A stretch of DNA of 64,000 nucleotides from Rhizobium lentis (GTDB taxonomy: Bacteria > Pseudomonadota > Alphaproteobacteria > Rhizobiales > Rhizobiaceae). Position 1 is the stretch's first letter. Every line of letters starts with the position of its first letter. The notes below the pieces were generated by a model, which was not told the DNA's origin, searched no databases, and was given only the letters and a program-made list of their open reading frames with translations. Where the stretch lies: positions 3,807,001 to 3,871,000 of the forward strand of contig NZ_CP071454.1 in the NCBI RefSeq assembly GCF_017352135.1, in the 5' to 3' direction. A program made the translations under genes and the position numbers. Below are positions 49,721 through 59,140 of this stretch, one piece after another.

Positions 49721-50334
49721 TGGCTTATTCCGTCCAATATGTGCCGGCGAACGTCGTCGAAGAGATGCGCGGCAGCCATCAGCTCGGCGTGTTCCTCAGG
49801 ATCGATACCGAGCCGGCGCTGCATCTTTGGTTTGGCATAAATGACGTGCCGATCGGCTTCGATGGCATCGATCCTGATGGAACGGTCTATCTCGGCGGCG
49901 GCCGTTTGATCGGCGTGCCATCCCTCGAGGTGCTGGTGAACGGCACTTCGGATGCGGTCGACTTCTCAGTCTCCGGTGTCGACCCTGCGACCGGTTCTGC
50001 CATGCTTGACAGTATCCCGGCCGTGCGCGGGAAGCTGGTTCAGATCGGATTGACCACGCTCGACCAGTATTACCAGCCGATGAGCCAGATCATCCCCATC
50101 TGGACTGGCCTCGCCTCGCATCCGAAGGAATCCCGTCCTCCGATCCGGGATGGCGAGACGGCAACCCTGTCCCTAAGCCTGGCGGTCGTCGCCGGGGAGA
50201 ACACAAGATCACGCCCGTCAAAGGCTCTCTGGTCAGACGCAATGCAGCGGTCGCTTTATCCGACCGATGCCTTCTGCAACGGGACCGGGCGGCTGGCGCG
50301 CGGCATCCAGCCGAAGTGGCCGGTATTTAGCTGA
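49720..50334 (+). CDS. Minor tail protein (baseplate hub family)
   Basis: 204 residues. LRIDTEPALHLWFGINDVPI, TVYLGGGRLIGVPSLEVL and the end DAFCNGTGRLARGIQPKWP fit the DUF2163-like hub proteins of GTA-type tails. Located in the usual hub position. Confidence 0.72.
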   Translation: MAYSVQYVPANVVEEMRGSHQLGVFLRIDTEPALHLWFGINDVPIGFDGIDPDGTVYLGGGRLIGVPSLEVLVNGTSDAVDFSVSGVDPATGSAMLDSIPAVRGKLVQIGLTTLDQYYQPMSQIIPIWTGLASHPKESRPPIRDGETATLSLSLAVVAGENTRSRPSKALWSDAMQRSLYPTDAFCNGTGRLARGIQPKWPVFS

Positions 50335-50340
50335 GGCTTC

Positions 50341-50757
50341 ATGGACATCCATCATTTTCTGGCGCTCCCGCACCGCTTCAGGTGGGGCGGGGTGGGCGGC
50401 GACGATTGCATGACCTTCCCGGCATCGTGGGCGCTTAGATGCGTCGGGATCGATCCGGCAGAGGACCTGCGCGGGACCTATCGGGCGCGGGACGAAGCCC
50501 ATGCCATCGTCGAAAGGTACGGAGGCGAACTCGCGTTCATGGACGGGCATCTGCTGAAGATCGGAGCAAAGCGCGTCCAGCACCCAGAGACAGGCGACAT
50601 TGGCCTGATCAGGGCCATGACCGGCGAAACCGCGGCCGATCGTATCGAGGCGAAGATCGGCGCCATCCGCTTTGGCCCGCTGTGGGTCTGCATCCACCCC
50701 GCCGGCATCCGCGCCACGCCGGCCGAACATGTCGCTGCATGGAGATTGCCCGCATGA
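50341..50757 (+). CDS. DUF6950 tail protein, NlpC/P60-like
   Basis: 138 residues. FRWGGVGGDDCMTFPASWAL gives the D-C catalytic-type start of NlpC/P60 cysteine peptidases; HPETGDIGLI and GPLWVCIHPAG follow, with the second residue His after the GPLW strand. Such proteins cut peptidoglycan at infection in GTA and siphovirus tails. ATGA-coupled to the next gene. Confidence 0.75.
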   Translation: MDIHHFLALPHRFRWGGVGGDDCMTFPASWALRCVGIDPAEDLRGTYRARDEAHAIVERYGGELAFMDGHLLKIGAKRVQHPETGDIGLIRAMTGETAADRIEAKIGAIRFGPLWVCIHPAGIRATPAEHVAAWRLPA

Positions 50758-52955
50758 GCTTGAAGTCGACGTATGAGAGCGTCCCAAGCGAAGCGGAGCA
50801 CTATTTCGAGCAGCATCGTTGGGAGTGGCAGGATCGGTTTTTGCGAGGTACCACCTCGCTTTACGACCCGATCTTCACACCGTTGTTCACGAGCCTGTTC
50901 ACGACGCTCGGCTTCTCTGCAACCACGGCGGCCGTGCTCGGCGCCGGCGCGGCCGCAATCGCGACAACGGCGCTTGCTATCGGCATTCAAGCGCTGCTCG
51001 CACCGAGGCCTCCCAAGCCGGAAGATGGCAAGATCCCGAAGGTCCAATCGGTCCCCTATCGCCAGTGGGGCGTCGGTCGGGCTCGAGTTGCTGGCGCCTA
51101 CATGCTGTGGGAAGCCGTCGGCAAGAAGCTGTTTGCAGTTCAGGCGATCGCCGGCCACAGGATCAAATCGGTCAACCGGTATTGGCTACACGATGACGAG
51201 GTGACCCTGCAGGGCGACGGGACAATCAATTCCGGTACGAATTACAATACCAACGTCCAGATATTCAGCCGTCTCGGTCTGGTCCCGGAGACCGATTATC
51301 CGGCAATCACGTCGGCTCTCTCCAGCCAAGGTGTGTGGTCGAGCAATCACCGGGGGGACGGACAGGCGTCACTCGGAATGATCTGCACCAGCTCTAACGC
51401 GGAGAAGCAGCAAAAGAGATTTCCGTACGGGCCGCCGCAGCTCTCTGTCGAAGCCGATCTGGCGCTCTGCTGGGATTTTCGTGATCCTCTGCAGGATCCC
51501 GAAAACCCTTCAACATGGAAATGGACGCGCAACGCGGCCATTATCATGGCCTGGCATCAGTGCTTCAACGAGTTCGGCCACCGCCGGGATTACAAGCGCG
51601 CGCTCTTGCCGGTTCTCGACATGTGGCAGGAAGAGGCCGACGTCTGCGATGAATTCGTACCGCTTGCCGGGGGTGGGTTCGAGCGCCGCTATGAATGCAA
51701 TGGCATCGACACGACGGAGAATGACCCGAAGGCCGCGACCAATGCGATCCTTGCTTCCTGCGATGGGTGGATCTGCGAGCGCGGCGACGGGGCGCTCCTG
51801 TTCATCGTCGGCAAGTTCCGCGGCAAGTATATCACGACCCTCACGGACGCGGACATCGTCGGTCACCAGATCGAATATGACGTACTTTTCGAGGACGAAT
51901 GCAATCGGCTGATCCCGAAGTTCAACTTTCCGGACATCGGATATGCAACGTCCGACACGGACTTCTTCGAGGACACGGCGGCGCAGCTGGTCTCCGGCCG
52001 CGTCCTGGCGCAGGAGGCCAATTACCAATGGGTGCAGCAATGGCGCCAGGCAAGGCGCCTCGGTAAGCGGGACTGGCTGAGAATTCAGCAAAAGGTCACC
52101 GGCCAGCTGAATGTGCGTCTGTCAGGAATCAATTCGGTCTACAGCCGATGGGTCCGCCTCGTCACGCCCAACACCCTGCCAAAGCTAGACGGCAAGATCG
52201 TCGAAAACCGCAAGTCCGTGTTGTCTCTGCTCCAAGGCGGGTTCGTCATGGACATAATGCAGCACCCCGACGACATCGATGCGTGGAACCCGGCGACCGA
52301 TGAGGGTCAAATGCCGTCCACGCCTCCAAAGACCACTGCCGGAGGGATTCTGACGCCGGTGATCAATCTGGTGCAGGCGCGGCCGAACAGCGACAGCGTC
52401 TATTTCAGAGTGCTCATCATCGATCCCGCTGACGACAGCCTCTTTCCAGTTGTCAGGTATCGGCTGGCAGATGCAGGCTCAGGCTCGCCCGGCCCGTGGA
52501 TCGAACAGCGGTTCCCGAACCCGGTTCCGTCGGGTGGCTTCATCGACATGAGCACAAACGTCGTGCCGCCGAACAAACTTCATGACATCCAGGTGGCGTT
52601 CATCGCTTCCGATGGTGATTACGGACCGTGGTCGATCACCGCAAATGTCACCTCTACCGTAGACCCCGTCGCACCTGGCACGCCGGTCAACATGTCGACT
52701 GTCAATAGCTCGGGCACCGTCACCATCAGCGCCCAGGCTGCGAACGACAACACCAAGGTGTTGATCTTCAAACGAGGCACCACAGGGCAGACCTACGCCG
52801 CCGCCACGCAGATCGCCACCCGGAACGTCGTGGCGAACCAGGTCATCAACATCACCGACACGCCAGGCGCGGGAACCTGGAAATACTGGTGCGGAGCTGA
52901 AAACGGCTCCGGCATCGCGTCTGCAGCGCAAGCTTCTTCCACCGTCACAGTCTAA
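50754..52955 (+). CDS. Tail tip (host specificity J-like) protein
   Basis: 733 residues. A hydrophobic stretch near 60-85 (AAVLGAGAAAIATTALAIGI) as in J/GTA gp15-like hub proteins, then VPYRQWGVGRARVAGAYMLW, an all-beta core (WKWTRNAAIIMAWHQCF, LASCDGWICERGDG) and fibronectin-like repeats at the C-terminus (about 610-733). Probably the central tail tip contacting the receptor. Confidence 0.8.
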   Translation: MSLKSTYESVPSEAEHYFEQHRWEWQDRFLRGTTSLYDPIFTPLFTSLFTTLGFSATTAAVLGAGAAAIATTALAIGIQALLAPRPPKPEDGKIPKVQSVPYRQWGVGRARVAGAYMLWEAVGKKLFAVQAIAGHRIKSVNRYWLHDDEVTLQGDGTINSGTNYNTNVQIFSRLGLVPETDYPAITSALSSQGVWSSNHRGDGQASLGMICTSSNAEKQQKRFPYGPPQLSVEADLALCWDFRDPLQDPENPSTWKWTRNAAIIMAWHQCFNEFGHRRDYKRALLPVLDMWQEEADVCDEFVPLAGGGFERRYECNGIDTTENDPKAATNAILASCDGWICERGDGALLFIVGKFRGKYITTLTDADIVGHQIEYDVLFEDECNRLIPKFNFPDIGYATSDTDFFEDTAAQLVSGRVLAQEANYQWVQQWRQARRLGKRDWLRIQQKVTGQLNVRLSGINSVYSRWVRLVTPNTLPKLDGKIVENRKSVLSLLQGGFVMDIMQHPDDIDAWNPATDEGQMPSTPPKTTAGGILTPVINLVQARPNSDSVYFRVLIIDPADDSLFPVVRYRLADAGSGSPGPWIEQRFPNPVPSGGFIDMSTNVVPPNKLHDIQVAFIASDGDYGPWSITANVTSTVDPVAPGTPVNMSTVNSSGTVTISAQAANDNTKVLIFKRGTTGQTYAAATQIATRNVVANQVINITDTPGAGTWKYWCGAENGSGIASAAQASSTVTV

Positions 52956-52969
52956 GAGAAAGATCAGAT

Positions 52970-55444
52970 ATGCCCGAAAGCGCTCTCACTATCTGGGCGG
53001 ATGGCCCGTCTTCGAGCCCTTATGAGCCTGACAAGGCCTTGATCAGGGCGTGGGGCTATTGGGTCGAGACCACTATCACTTCTCTGTCCTCTGGTTCGAC
53101 GATCTCTTTCCTCTCGCTGGCGGCGTTGAACGCTGATCTGAACCACCCCGCATTTACGCTCGCGTGGGTGAATGGAGACCCTGTTGCCGAAAACAATGGC
53201 ATCTATCGGAAGATCGGCGCATCCGGAACCGGTTCGTGGGTGCGGTTTGCAGATCTCCCTTACTCGTTTATCGCGGCGACTGCGACGGCCGAAGGCGAGC
53301 CGAACGCTATCGAGGCGGTGAGCGGTATCCCTGTCTCCACGTCGGCGATGATCGTACTCGACATTCTGGAGGCGAACGACGCTTCTCCGGTGACAGTTTC
53401 CTTCAATGGCGGAGATCCGCTGACGATAAAGTCCAACACGGGCAATGATATCGCAACCGGCGGCCTGCTGGCGGGGATGCGAGTGCTCGGAACGATCATC
53501 GGTGCAACATTCCGGCTGATCACAGACCAGGTCGATACGGCTATCGTCGCCGAGGCAGAAGCTGCGATGACAGCGGCGATCGGCGCGCGCAACGGTGCGA
53601 AGGAGTGGGCCAACAACGATTTCGGCGTTCCGGTCTCCATTCCAGCCGGCGGCGACGGATCAACGACCTATTCCGCGAAGCATTGGGCTGAGGTCGCGCT
53701 CGAGGGCGGGACGATCCTGCGCGGTTATCTCTACGGCGGCGAGATCAGCAACAACGTCACCGATGTGGTCAATGACCTGGACATCGCGGCCGGCGTGGCG
53801 GCGTCCGACGACACCACCCCGGTTCTGATGGTGTGGACATCCGTTACCCGGCAGCTCGACGTCGCCTACGGCACAGGCAGCGGCGGCCGCTTCGACAGCG
53901 CAATTGCCGATGGCACCTGGCACATCTTCGCATGCTCCAACGGTTCTAACGCGATCATCGGCTTTTCGCAGAGCCTCAACCCGACAGCTGCGCCAAACTA
54001 CCCTGCTGGCTATACGAAATACCGCCGGATTGGATCGCGTGTGAGAATGGCAGGTGCACTGCGTCGTGTTATCCAGCGCGGCGACAAGCACATCCTTTAC
54101 GATCCCGTCGTGCAAAACTCTGGCTCGGCGATTGCCGTTACCACGAGTGGTGCACTATTCACTCTTTCCGGTGTGCCGACCGGCATCGAGGTCGACGTGA
54201 GGTTGGAGGCGTCATTCACCTCGGCGACCTTGACCTCGGGCGCTCTCGTGACCTCGCCGCTCATGAACGATCCGACGCCGGGGGCCAGCCAGCCCGGGGG
54301 CATCAACGTCGGCCACATCCAGGTGGCCAGCGGGTTCGCTGCGGGTGAACTGAACAAGCGGACGAATACCTCCGGTCAAGTTCGTCACCGTGCCGGGTCG
54401 TCCGGCTCGCTGTATCTCACGCTTCACGAATGGACTGACGACCGCGGAGCAGCGATCTTCAAAGTAGCGTCTTCTGCATCATCGGGCAGAGGGATCGGCT
54501 CTGCGGTCCTCTCCGCTGACTATCCGACGCTCCAGGATGCAATCACCGCGGCGAGCGGAAGGCGTCTCATCGTTGAGGCAGGCAGCTATGTCGTCACAAG
54601 CTCGCTGACTGGCGTCGATAACGTCGAGATCGAGAGCAATGGGCCTGTTACGATCAGCACCACGGCCGACATCGCAATCCTCGACATGACCGGCAAGTCA
54701 AACTGGATGCTGCGCGGCATGTTTCGCTTTGTAGGCGATGCAACGCCGTACACGGGCTATCCCGGATCACTGGCCGACACTGGCCAGAAAGGGATCAAGC
54801 TGTCCGGCTGTGATCGCTATACGATCGACGGCGCGATCGAGTTCGAGAATATCAATGGCTCTGGTCTGTATGCCGAGCTCAGCGCCGGCAGCTGGCAGCA
54901 TAAGGGTCTCATTCGGGGAATTCGCGCTAAGAGCTGCTATCACGGCATCCGCTACACCAACGTGGCGGAATACGATCATGTGACCGACTTCTCGATCGAT
55001 AACTGCGCTTTCGCGGTCAGGGTCGAGAGCGGAAACATCATGTTTGCCAACGGCAAGATGAACTTCAACTCAGTGTGCGTGAGCCTCGCTGCCGGCAGCA
55101 ACCAGGCGCATGGCGAGTTCAACAATTGTCAGATGAACCATTCAAATTATGCGCTCAGCGCTTCTGACATCACGCTCGGCGAGGTGTTCAATGGCTGCAT
55201 CGCGCTCGGCAATCAGGCGGGGGCCGGGCACGGCGCAATTCAGATCATCAACTCTGTCGGCATTCAATGGAATGGTGGTCAGATTGGTGGCGACATCACG
55301 CTAGACGCCACCTCTAAGATGGCGTTGATGAACGCTTACATCAGAACTGACTTGACGGCCGCGCCGGCGGTAACTTCTGGCGGCGTGTTCACGGCAAAGA
55401 ACAATATCGCCAGCAGCGGCGGGCTGTGGGCCTACAACAATTAA
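52970..55444 (+). CDS. Tail fibre / tailspike with beta-helix
   Basis: 824 residues. The N-terminal 250 residues attach to the tail (WVETTITSLSSGSTISFLSL, YSAKHWAEVA). The region DYPTLQDAITAASGRRLIVEAG starts a right-handed parallel beta-helix of pectate-lyase type (about 510-790, repeated N/D-G-strand rungs). It is likely the receptor-binding or polysaccharide-degrading spike. It lies next to genes that modify surface sugars. Confidence 0.8.
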   Translation: MPESALTIWADGPSSSPYEPDKALIRAWGYWVETTITSLSSGSTISFLSLAALNADLNHPAFTLAWVNGDPVAENNGIYRKIGASGTGSWVRFADLPYSFIAATATAEGEPNAIEAVSGIPVSTSAMIVLDILEANDASPVTVSFNGGDPLTIKSNTGNDIATGGLLAGMRVLGTIIGATFRLITDQVDTAIVAEAEAAMTAAIGARNGAKEWANNDFGVPVSIPAGGDGSTTYSAKHWAEVALEGGTILRGYLYGGEISNNVTDVVNDLDIAAGVAASDDTTPVLMVWTSVTRQLDVAYGTGSGGRFDSAIADGTWHIFACSNGSNAIIGFSQSLNPTAAPNYPAGYTKYRRIGSRVRMAGALRRVIQRGDKHILYDPVVQNSGSAIAVTTSGALFTLSGVPTGIEVDVRLEASFTSATLTSGALVTSPLMNDPTPGASQPGGINVGHIQVASGFAAGELNKRTNTSGQVRHRAGSSGSLYLTLHEWTDDRGAAIFKVASSASSGRGIGSAVLSADYPTLQDAITAASGRRLIVEAGSYVVTSSLTGVDNVEIESNGPVTISTTADIAILDMTGKSNWMLRGMFRFVGDATPYTGYPGSLADTGQKGIKLSGCDRYTIDGAIEFENINGSGLYAELSAGSWQHKGLIRGIRAKSCYHGIRYTNVAEYDHVTDFSIDNCAFAVRVESGNIMFANGKMNFNSVCVSLAAGSNQAHGEFNNCQMNHSNYALSASDITLGEVFNGCIALGNQAGAGHGAIQIINSVGIQWNGGQIGGDITLDATSKMALMNAYIRTDLTAAPAVTSGGVFTAKNNIASSGGLWAYNN

Positions 55445-55824
55445 ATCACCCGATCCATGGCCTCTTCGGCCGTTTCTGGATCTTGCCGATATTCCCATTC
55501 GCCGCTTGCGTTCCGCCGCCGCCACATCTGGCCGTTTCGGGACCAAGTGCCGTCGATCAGGCGCACCTTGGGATGCCCGAAGATAGGATCGTATTTCGAC
55601 CAGTAATAATCCTCTGGCTTCGGCGTCTCTGGAAACAGGATGCCGATCAGCCGCCTTGGGACGGCGTCGACGAGGTATGCAGCTCGATTGAGAAGCTCAT
55701 TGATCATAGCATGTAACGCTCGGTTGTCAGGCGCCGACGCTATCACTTCAGAAGGGGAATTCCAACCGCGGTGCGAATCGCTTCTACTTCCCATGCGGAA
55801 TGGTTCGTAGTAGGGGGCTGCCAT
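55441..55824 (-). CDS. Small protein on the opposite strand, unknown
   Basis: 127 residues from the ATG at 55824 (MAAPYYEPFRMGS...); the ATG at 55794 is possible. The central part (LIGILFPETPKPEDYYWSK) and LIDGTWSRNGQMWRRRNASG are beta and Trp-rich. It faces the acetyltransferase gene head-on, starts overlapping. Function not recognised. Confidence 0.6.
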   Translation of the reverse strand: MAAPYYEPFRMGSRSDSHRGWNSPSEVIASAPDNRALHAMINELLNRAAYLVDAVPRRLIGILFPETPKPEDYYWSKYDPIFGHPKVRLIDGTWSRNGQMWRRRNASGEWEYRQDPETAEEAMDRVI

Positions 55825-56380
55825 GAAGACCGACAAAGCATCATACCGAAACCGGGGCGGGATCATTCAGCGGATCACATCCGCCTACAAGCGCCTCCGC
55901 TATTTCACGGAGGCTGGTGACGACCTCGTGGTAAAGCGCAGCGCAGAGTTCCGTATGGTGAAGCATGCGGTCCTGAAAGTCGGCTCTGGAGTGACAATCC
56001 AGGACGAGGCGTTCTTTCAACTGACGATGCCGGAGCCCAAGGTCTTCATAGGCAACAACACTGTGGTCGGTCGGCGCAACATCATCACGGCGAAGAATCG
56101 CATATCTATCGGCAGCGATGTTTTGATCGGCTCTGATGTGCAGATCATCGACCACAGCCACGGGATGCGTCGCGACACGCCGATCAGGCTTCAAAAGGCG
56201 GAAATTGGTTTCGTCGAGATTGGAAATGACGTCTGGATCGGCGCTGGTGCCAAAATATTGATGAACGTCAGGATTGGCACCGGCGCGGTGATCGGAGCCA
56301 ATTCCGTTGTCACTGCAGATATTCCAGACTATGCGATCGCCGTGGGTTCGCCTGCAAGAGTGGTCAAGTACCGGGACTAA
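55823..56380 (+). CDS. Hexapeptide-repeat O-acetyltransferase
   Basis: 185 residues. Left-handed beta-helix made of hexapeptide repeats (IGNNTVVGRRNIITAKNRIS, IGSDVLIGSDVQI, VEIGNDVWIGAGAKILMNV, IGANSVVTADIP), with the acceptor His in IIDHSHG. WbbJ/NodL-type enzymes transfer acetyl from acetyl-CoA to sugars. Downstream of the tail fibre it probably alters host O-antigen or EPS so that related phages cannot adsorb. AGGGGG precedes the start. Confidence 0.85.
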   Translation: MKTDKASYRNRGGIIQRITSAYKRLRYFTEAGDDLVVKRSAEFRMVKHAVLKVGSGVTIQDEAFFQLTMPEPKVFIGNNTVVGRRNIITAKNRISIGSDVLIGSDVQIIDHSHGMRRDTPIRLQKAEIGFVEIGNDVWIGAGAKILMNVRIGTGAVIGANSVVTADIPDYAIAVGSPARVVKYRD

Positions 56381-56571
56381 ATCGGCTCGTGCGCGGCGGG
56401 ATCATAGTCGTCAATGCTGTAACGGCTCTTGCCTTTGGTTTGCTCCAGAGCCTCATAAGCGGCCCTGGCTTCGTCGACGTAGTCCCGCCAGGTTGACGTC
56501 AAGCCTACATTCTTGTGAAGCCTGACCTTGTGAATGGCCTTTGCCATTTGCTCGATGACATCGACAGCCAT
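56377..56571 (-). CDS. Small helical protein, unknown
   Basis: 64 residues (MAVDVIEQMAKAIHKVRL...). YVDEARAAYEALEQTKG is a clear helix. AGGAG 8-12 bp before the ATG supports it. Overlaps the acetyltransferase stop by 4 bp, tail-to-tail. Confidence 0.65.
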   Translation of the reverse strand: MAVDVIEQMAKAIHKVRLHKNVGLTSTWRDYVDEARAAYEALEQTKGKSRYSIDDYDPAAHEPI

Positions 56572-56598
56572 TGCTCTTTCTCCTGATCGGGCCGGCCA

Positions 56599-56724
56599 TT
56601 AATCACTCAGAAGGCAGTGACCAGCGTTTTCGTTCGGTTTGCTTTGCCATATCCACAATTCGGAGTCTATTCCACGAGCCGTATCACCGCTCCAAAATTC
56701 GCATCGGCGCGTTAGAGGTGGCAT
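56599..56724 (-). CDS. Possible 41-residue protein
   Basis: Starts MPPLTRRCEFWSGDTARG; the Trp/Cys/Asn composition looks less random than a shadow. No ribosome site. It lies in the leader of the acyltransferase gene. Weakly supported. Confidence 0.3.
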   Translation of the reverse strand: MPPLTRRCEFWSGDTARGIDSELWIWQSKPNENAGHCLLSD

Positions 56725-56780
56725 CAGGCATCTAAACTCAACAACATCACGTAGAAGGGAGACTTTTAATCTCGGCTGGA

Positions 56781-58001
56781 TTGCGCTATCCCCGCCGAGA
56801 AGCAGGGGATTGGGCGTTGGATGCAGTTTCAAATCGTGATCGGGATACGTCACTTCGCGTGCGCATTCCAGGGCTGGATGGGCTTAGAGCAATCTCGCTG
56901 CTTCTGGTTTTGTTCGCCCACTGGGCGCCACTCGCATCGCTGATTCTGGAATGGGGGCGAAGCGGTCTTCTAATATTTTTTGTGATCAGCGGTTTCCTGA
57001 TCACACGAATTCTTATCGACTTAGCCCGGAGAAGGCGTGAGTTTGGTGGATGGCAGATCCTTAGGGGGTTCTATGGCCGCCGGTTCTTCCGCATCCAACC
57101 CATCTATTATCTGGCGCTCGTGTTTGTTATCGGCATAGGTCTGAATGACACTGTTCGCGAAGACGTAATTTATCACATCTTCTTCGTGCAAAACCTTGCG
57201 AATGCGTTGCTCCGAAACGACATCGGAAGTTATGGGCCAGCTGCCCCGTGGTGGTCACTGGCGGTTGAAGAGCAGTTCTATATTTTCTGGGCACCGATAG
57301 TCGTGTTTTTCCGGCCGAAAGTCTGGGTTCTTGCACTATTGGGGGCGCTTGCCATTGCGATCGGCTGGCGCGGCTTCGCCTGGTATGTCGATATTGGTCA
57401 GGCGAGTGTTCTTGTTACCCTGGGGAACCTGGATTCCCTGGCGGCCGGCTCGGCAGTTGCCATCATAACGTCTATGGGTCGAATATCGCCTGCGGCCAAG
57501 CATTGTTTTACTGCGATCTTAGTGGTCGGCATCGCGGGGCTGTGTCTGCTGTCAATGACGGACATTAGCGTTGGCCAAGCGGAGTTTCGAAGCAGTTTCG
57601 TTGGCAAGGTGCTTGCAGACGTACCGGTCTACATGATTGCCTCAGCGCTGATATTCTTCTTGGCCATCGGCAAGGCGGCGACCGCGGCAAGGGTGTTGGA
57701 AAACCGCATCCTGGTGTTCATCGGCAAGCGCAGCTACGGCGCCTATGTCTATCATCAGGTCGTGAACTACACGTTCTATTTCGTCGTGACGCCGCGTCTG
57801 CTTGAGCCAATCTTCGGCATAAAGCTCGGGTTTCGCGGCACCATGGAGCTTTGCGTATTTACGGCAGTAACTCTGCTCTTGGCTGCTTTGTCCTATCGGT
57901 ACATCGAGCAGCCGATATTCAGGCTTCGTGATCGGATCTATCCGCCCAATAGGCTTGTTGATCCTGACCAGAATATGCGCATGGCGCAGAAAGCGGTTTA
58001 A
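56781..58001 (+). CDS. Acyltransferase 3 family (OafA-like) membrane protein
   Basis: 406 residues at most. About ten transmembrane helices. Hallmarks: IPGLDGLRAISLLLVLFAHW with the conserved His, FFVISGFLITRIL, FYGRRFFRIQPIYYL (R-x-x-R-x-x-P motif) and AAPWWSLAVEEQFYIF. O-acylates surface polysaccharide across the inner membrane. Start unclear: TTG at 56781, TTG at 56817 (AGGGGATT at 8 bp, my second choice). Pairs with the hexapeptide acetyltransferase as lysogenic-conversion cargo. Confidence 0.85.
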   Translation: MRYPRREAGDWALDAVSNRDRDTSLRVRIPGLDGLRAISLLLVLFAHWAPLASLILEWGRSGLLIFFVISGFLITRILIDLARRRREFGGWQILRGFYGRRFFRIQPIYYLALVFVIGIGLNDTVREDVIYHIFFVQNLANALLRNDIGSYGPAAPWWSLAVEEQFYIFWAPIVVFFRPKVWVLALLGALAIAIGWRGFAWYVDIGQASVLVTLGNLDSLAAGSAVAIITSMGRISPAAKHCFTAILVVGIAGLCLLSMTDISVGQAEFRSSFVGKVLADVPVYMIASALIFFLAIGKAATAARVLENRILVFIGKRSYGAYVYHQVVNYTFYFVVTPRLLEPIFGIKLGFRGTMELCVFTAVTLLLAALSYRYIEQPIFRLRDRIYPPNRLVDPDQNMRMAQKAV

Positions 58002-58078
58002 GTCCGCAGTCTAGATTTGTTGAGGCGGTTCTTCGGAGCCGCCTTTTTCGTTGCCTAGTTCACAATCCGGAGATCACC

Positions 58079-58336
58079 ATGCTCGTGCACAATTGGCGCG
58101 AGGTGCTCAGGCGCGCCTGGTCGGTGCGCCTGATGGCCTTGGCGTTCCTCTTCATAATCCTTGAGCCGATCTACAACTTCGTCGCTGCGACCTGGGTATC
58201 TCGCAATATCTACATCCAGCTCGCCATGTCGGCGATCACTGGCCTCCTTGCGGTTGCGGCAATCATCGCTCGCATATTCGTCCAACAAAAAGTCTCTGGA
58301 GACCTAGCCAATGGCAAGCCGCCTGAAGAAGGGTAG
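58079..58336 (+). CDS. Holin-like protein
   Basis: 85 residues with two transmembrane helices (about 17-38, LMALAFLFIILEPIYNFVAA; and about 44-66, IYIQLAMSAITGLLAVAAII) and a charged C-terminal tail. Length, topology and the overlap with the endolysin gene (26 bp) fit a class II holin. GGAGA precedes the ATG. Confidence 0.78.
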   Translation: MLVHNWREVLRRAWSVRLMALAFLFIILEPIYNFVAATWVSRNIYIQLAMSAITGLLAVAAIIARIFVQQKVSGDLANGKPPEEG

Positions 58337-58778
58337 CGCGATCGCTGCCGCATGCATCGCCGTCGTCAGCACCTTTGAGGGGTTGCGCACCGTCGCATAT
58401 CGAGACCCGATAGGCATTCCGACCGTCTGCTTCGGCGAAACGCGGGGCGTGAAGATGGGCGACAGCTACACCGTGGCACAATGCAAGGACATGCTGGGCG
58501 ACAGCCTGAAGGAATTCGAAACCGGCATGCGTGCATGCATGAAGCAGCCCGACAAAGTTCCCGCCGGCGCCTATGTCGCTTTTCTTTCCTTTACCTACAA
58601 CGTCGGCACCGGCGCCTTCTGCAAATCCACACTGACGCGCAAGCTGAACTCTGGCGATGTCGTCGGAGCATGCAATGAGCTGCCGAAGTGGGATCGCGCG
58701 GCGGGCATCCGTCTTCCTGGACTGACCAAGAGGCGCACCGCAGAGCGCGCCCTTTGCCTCAATGGGATTCCGGTCTGA
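58311..58778 (+). CDS. GH24 endolysin (lysozyme)
   Basis: 155 residues. The T4/P22-type catalytic set Glu23-Asp32-Thr38 is visible in TFEGLRTVAYRDPIGIPTVC; also FLSFTYNVGTGAFCKST and GLTKRRTAERALC. Hydrolyses peptidoglycan at lysis. An N-terminal weakly hydrophobic stretch (10-20) might be a signal-anchor; if so, the holin acts as a pinholin. Confidence 0.92.
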   Translation: MASRLKKGSAIAAACIAVVSTFEGLRTVAYRDPIGIPTVCFGETRGVKMGDSYTVAQCKDMLGDSLKEFETGMRACMKQPDKVPAGAYVAFLSFTYNVGTGAFCKSTLTRKLNSGDVVGACNELPKWDRAAGIRLPGLTKRRTAERALCLNGIPV

Positions 58779-59140
58779 TGTTCGGGATCCTCGATTATCT
58801 CAAGCTCGGCGCCGGCGTGGCTGCCGGCCTGATGCTCTATCACGTCTATGCCGTCGCGATCGGCTACCCTTCGGCCGCTCGCGAGGCGCGGGCCGGCTAC
58901 GTCCTCCTTGCCGAGAAGACGACAGCAGAAGCCAAGGCCGCAGAGATGGAGCGCCAGCGCAACGCCGCCGCCCAGGCTACCGAAGAGCACCGCAAGCGCC
59001 TCGCGGCGGCAGAAGCTTCGGAGCAAGCCGCCAAAGACACCCTCGAAAACGAGATCAGATCCTATGAGCTTCAACTCTCCGAAAAGAATCGCGCTTGCGC
59101 TGTCACTGCTGCTGATCGTGACTGGCTGCTCCGCCACTGA
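58778..59140 (+). CDS. Inner-membrane spanin (Rz-like)
   Basis: 120 residues. One N-terminal membrane helix (about 6-28), then a long periplasmic coiled coil (about 42-115, EKTTAEAKAAEMERQRNAAA). This is the i-spanin layout. TGATG coupling to the endolysin. Its 3' end overlaps the o-spanin gene in another frame by 77 bp. Confidence 0.8.
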   Translation: MFGILDYLKLGAGVAAGLMLYHVYAVAIGYPSAAREARAGYVLLAEKTTAEAKAAEMERQRNAAAQATEEHRKRLAAAEASEQAAKDTLENEIRSYELQLSEKNRACAVTAADRDWLLRH

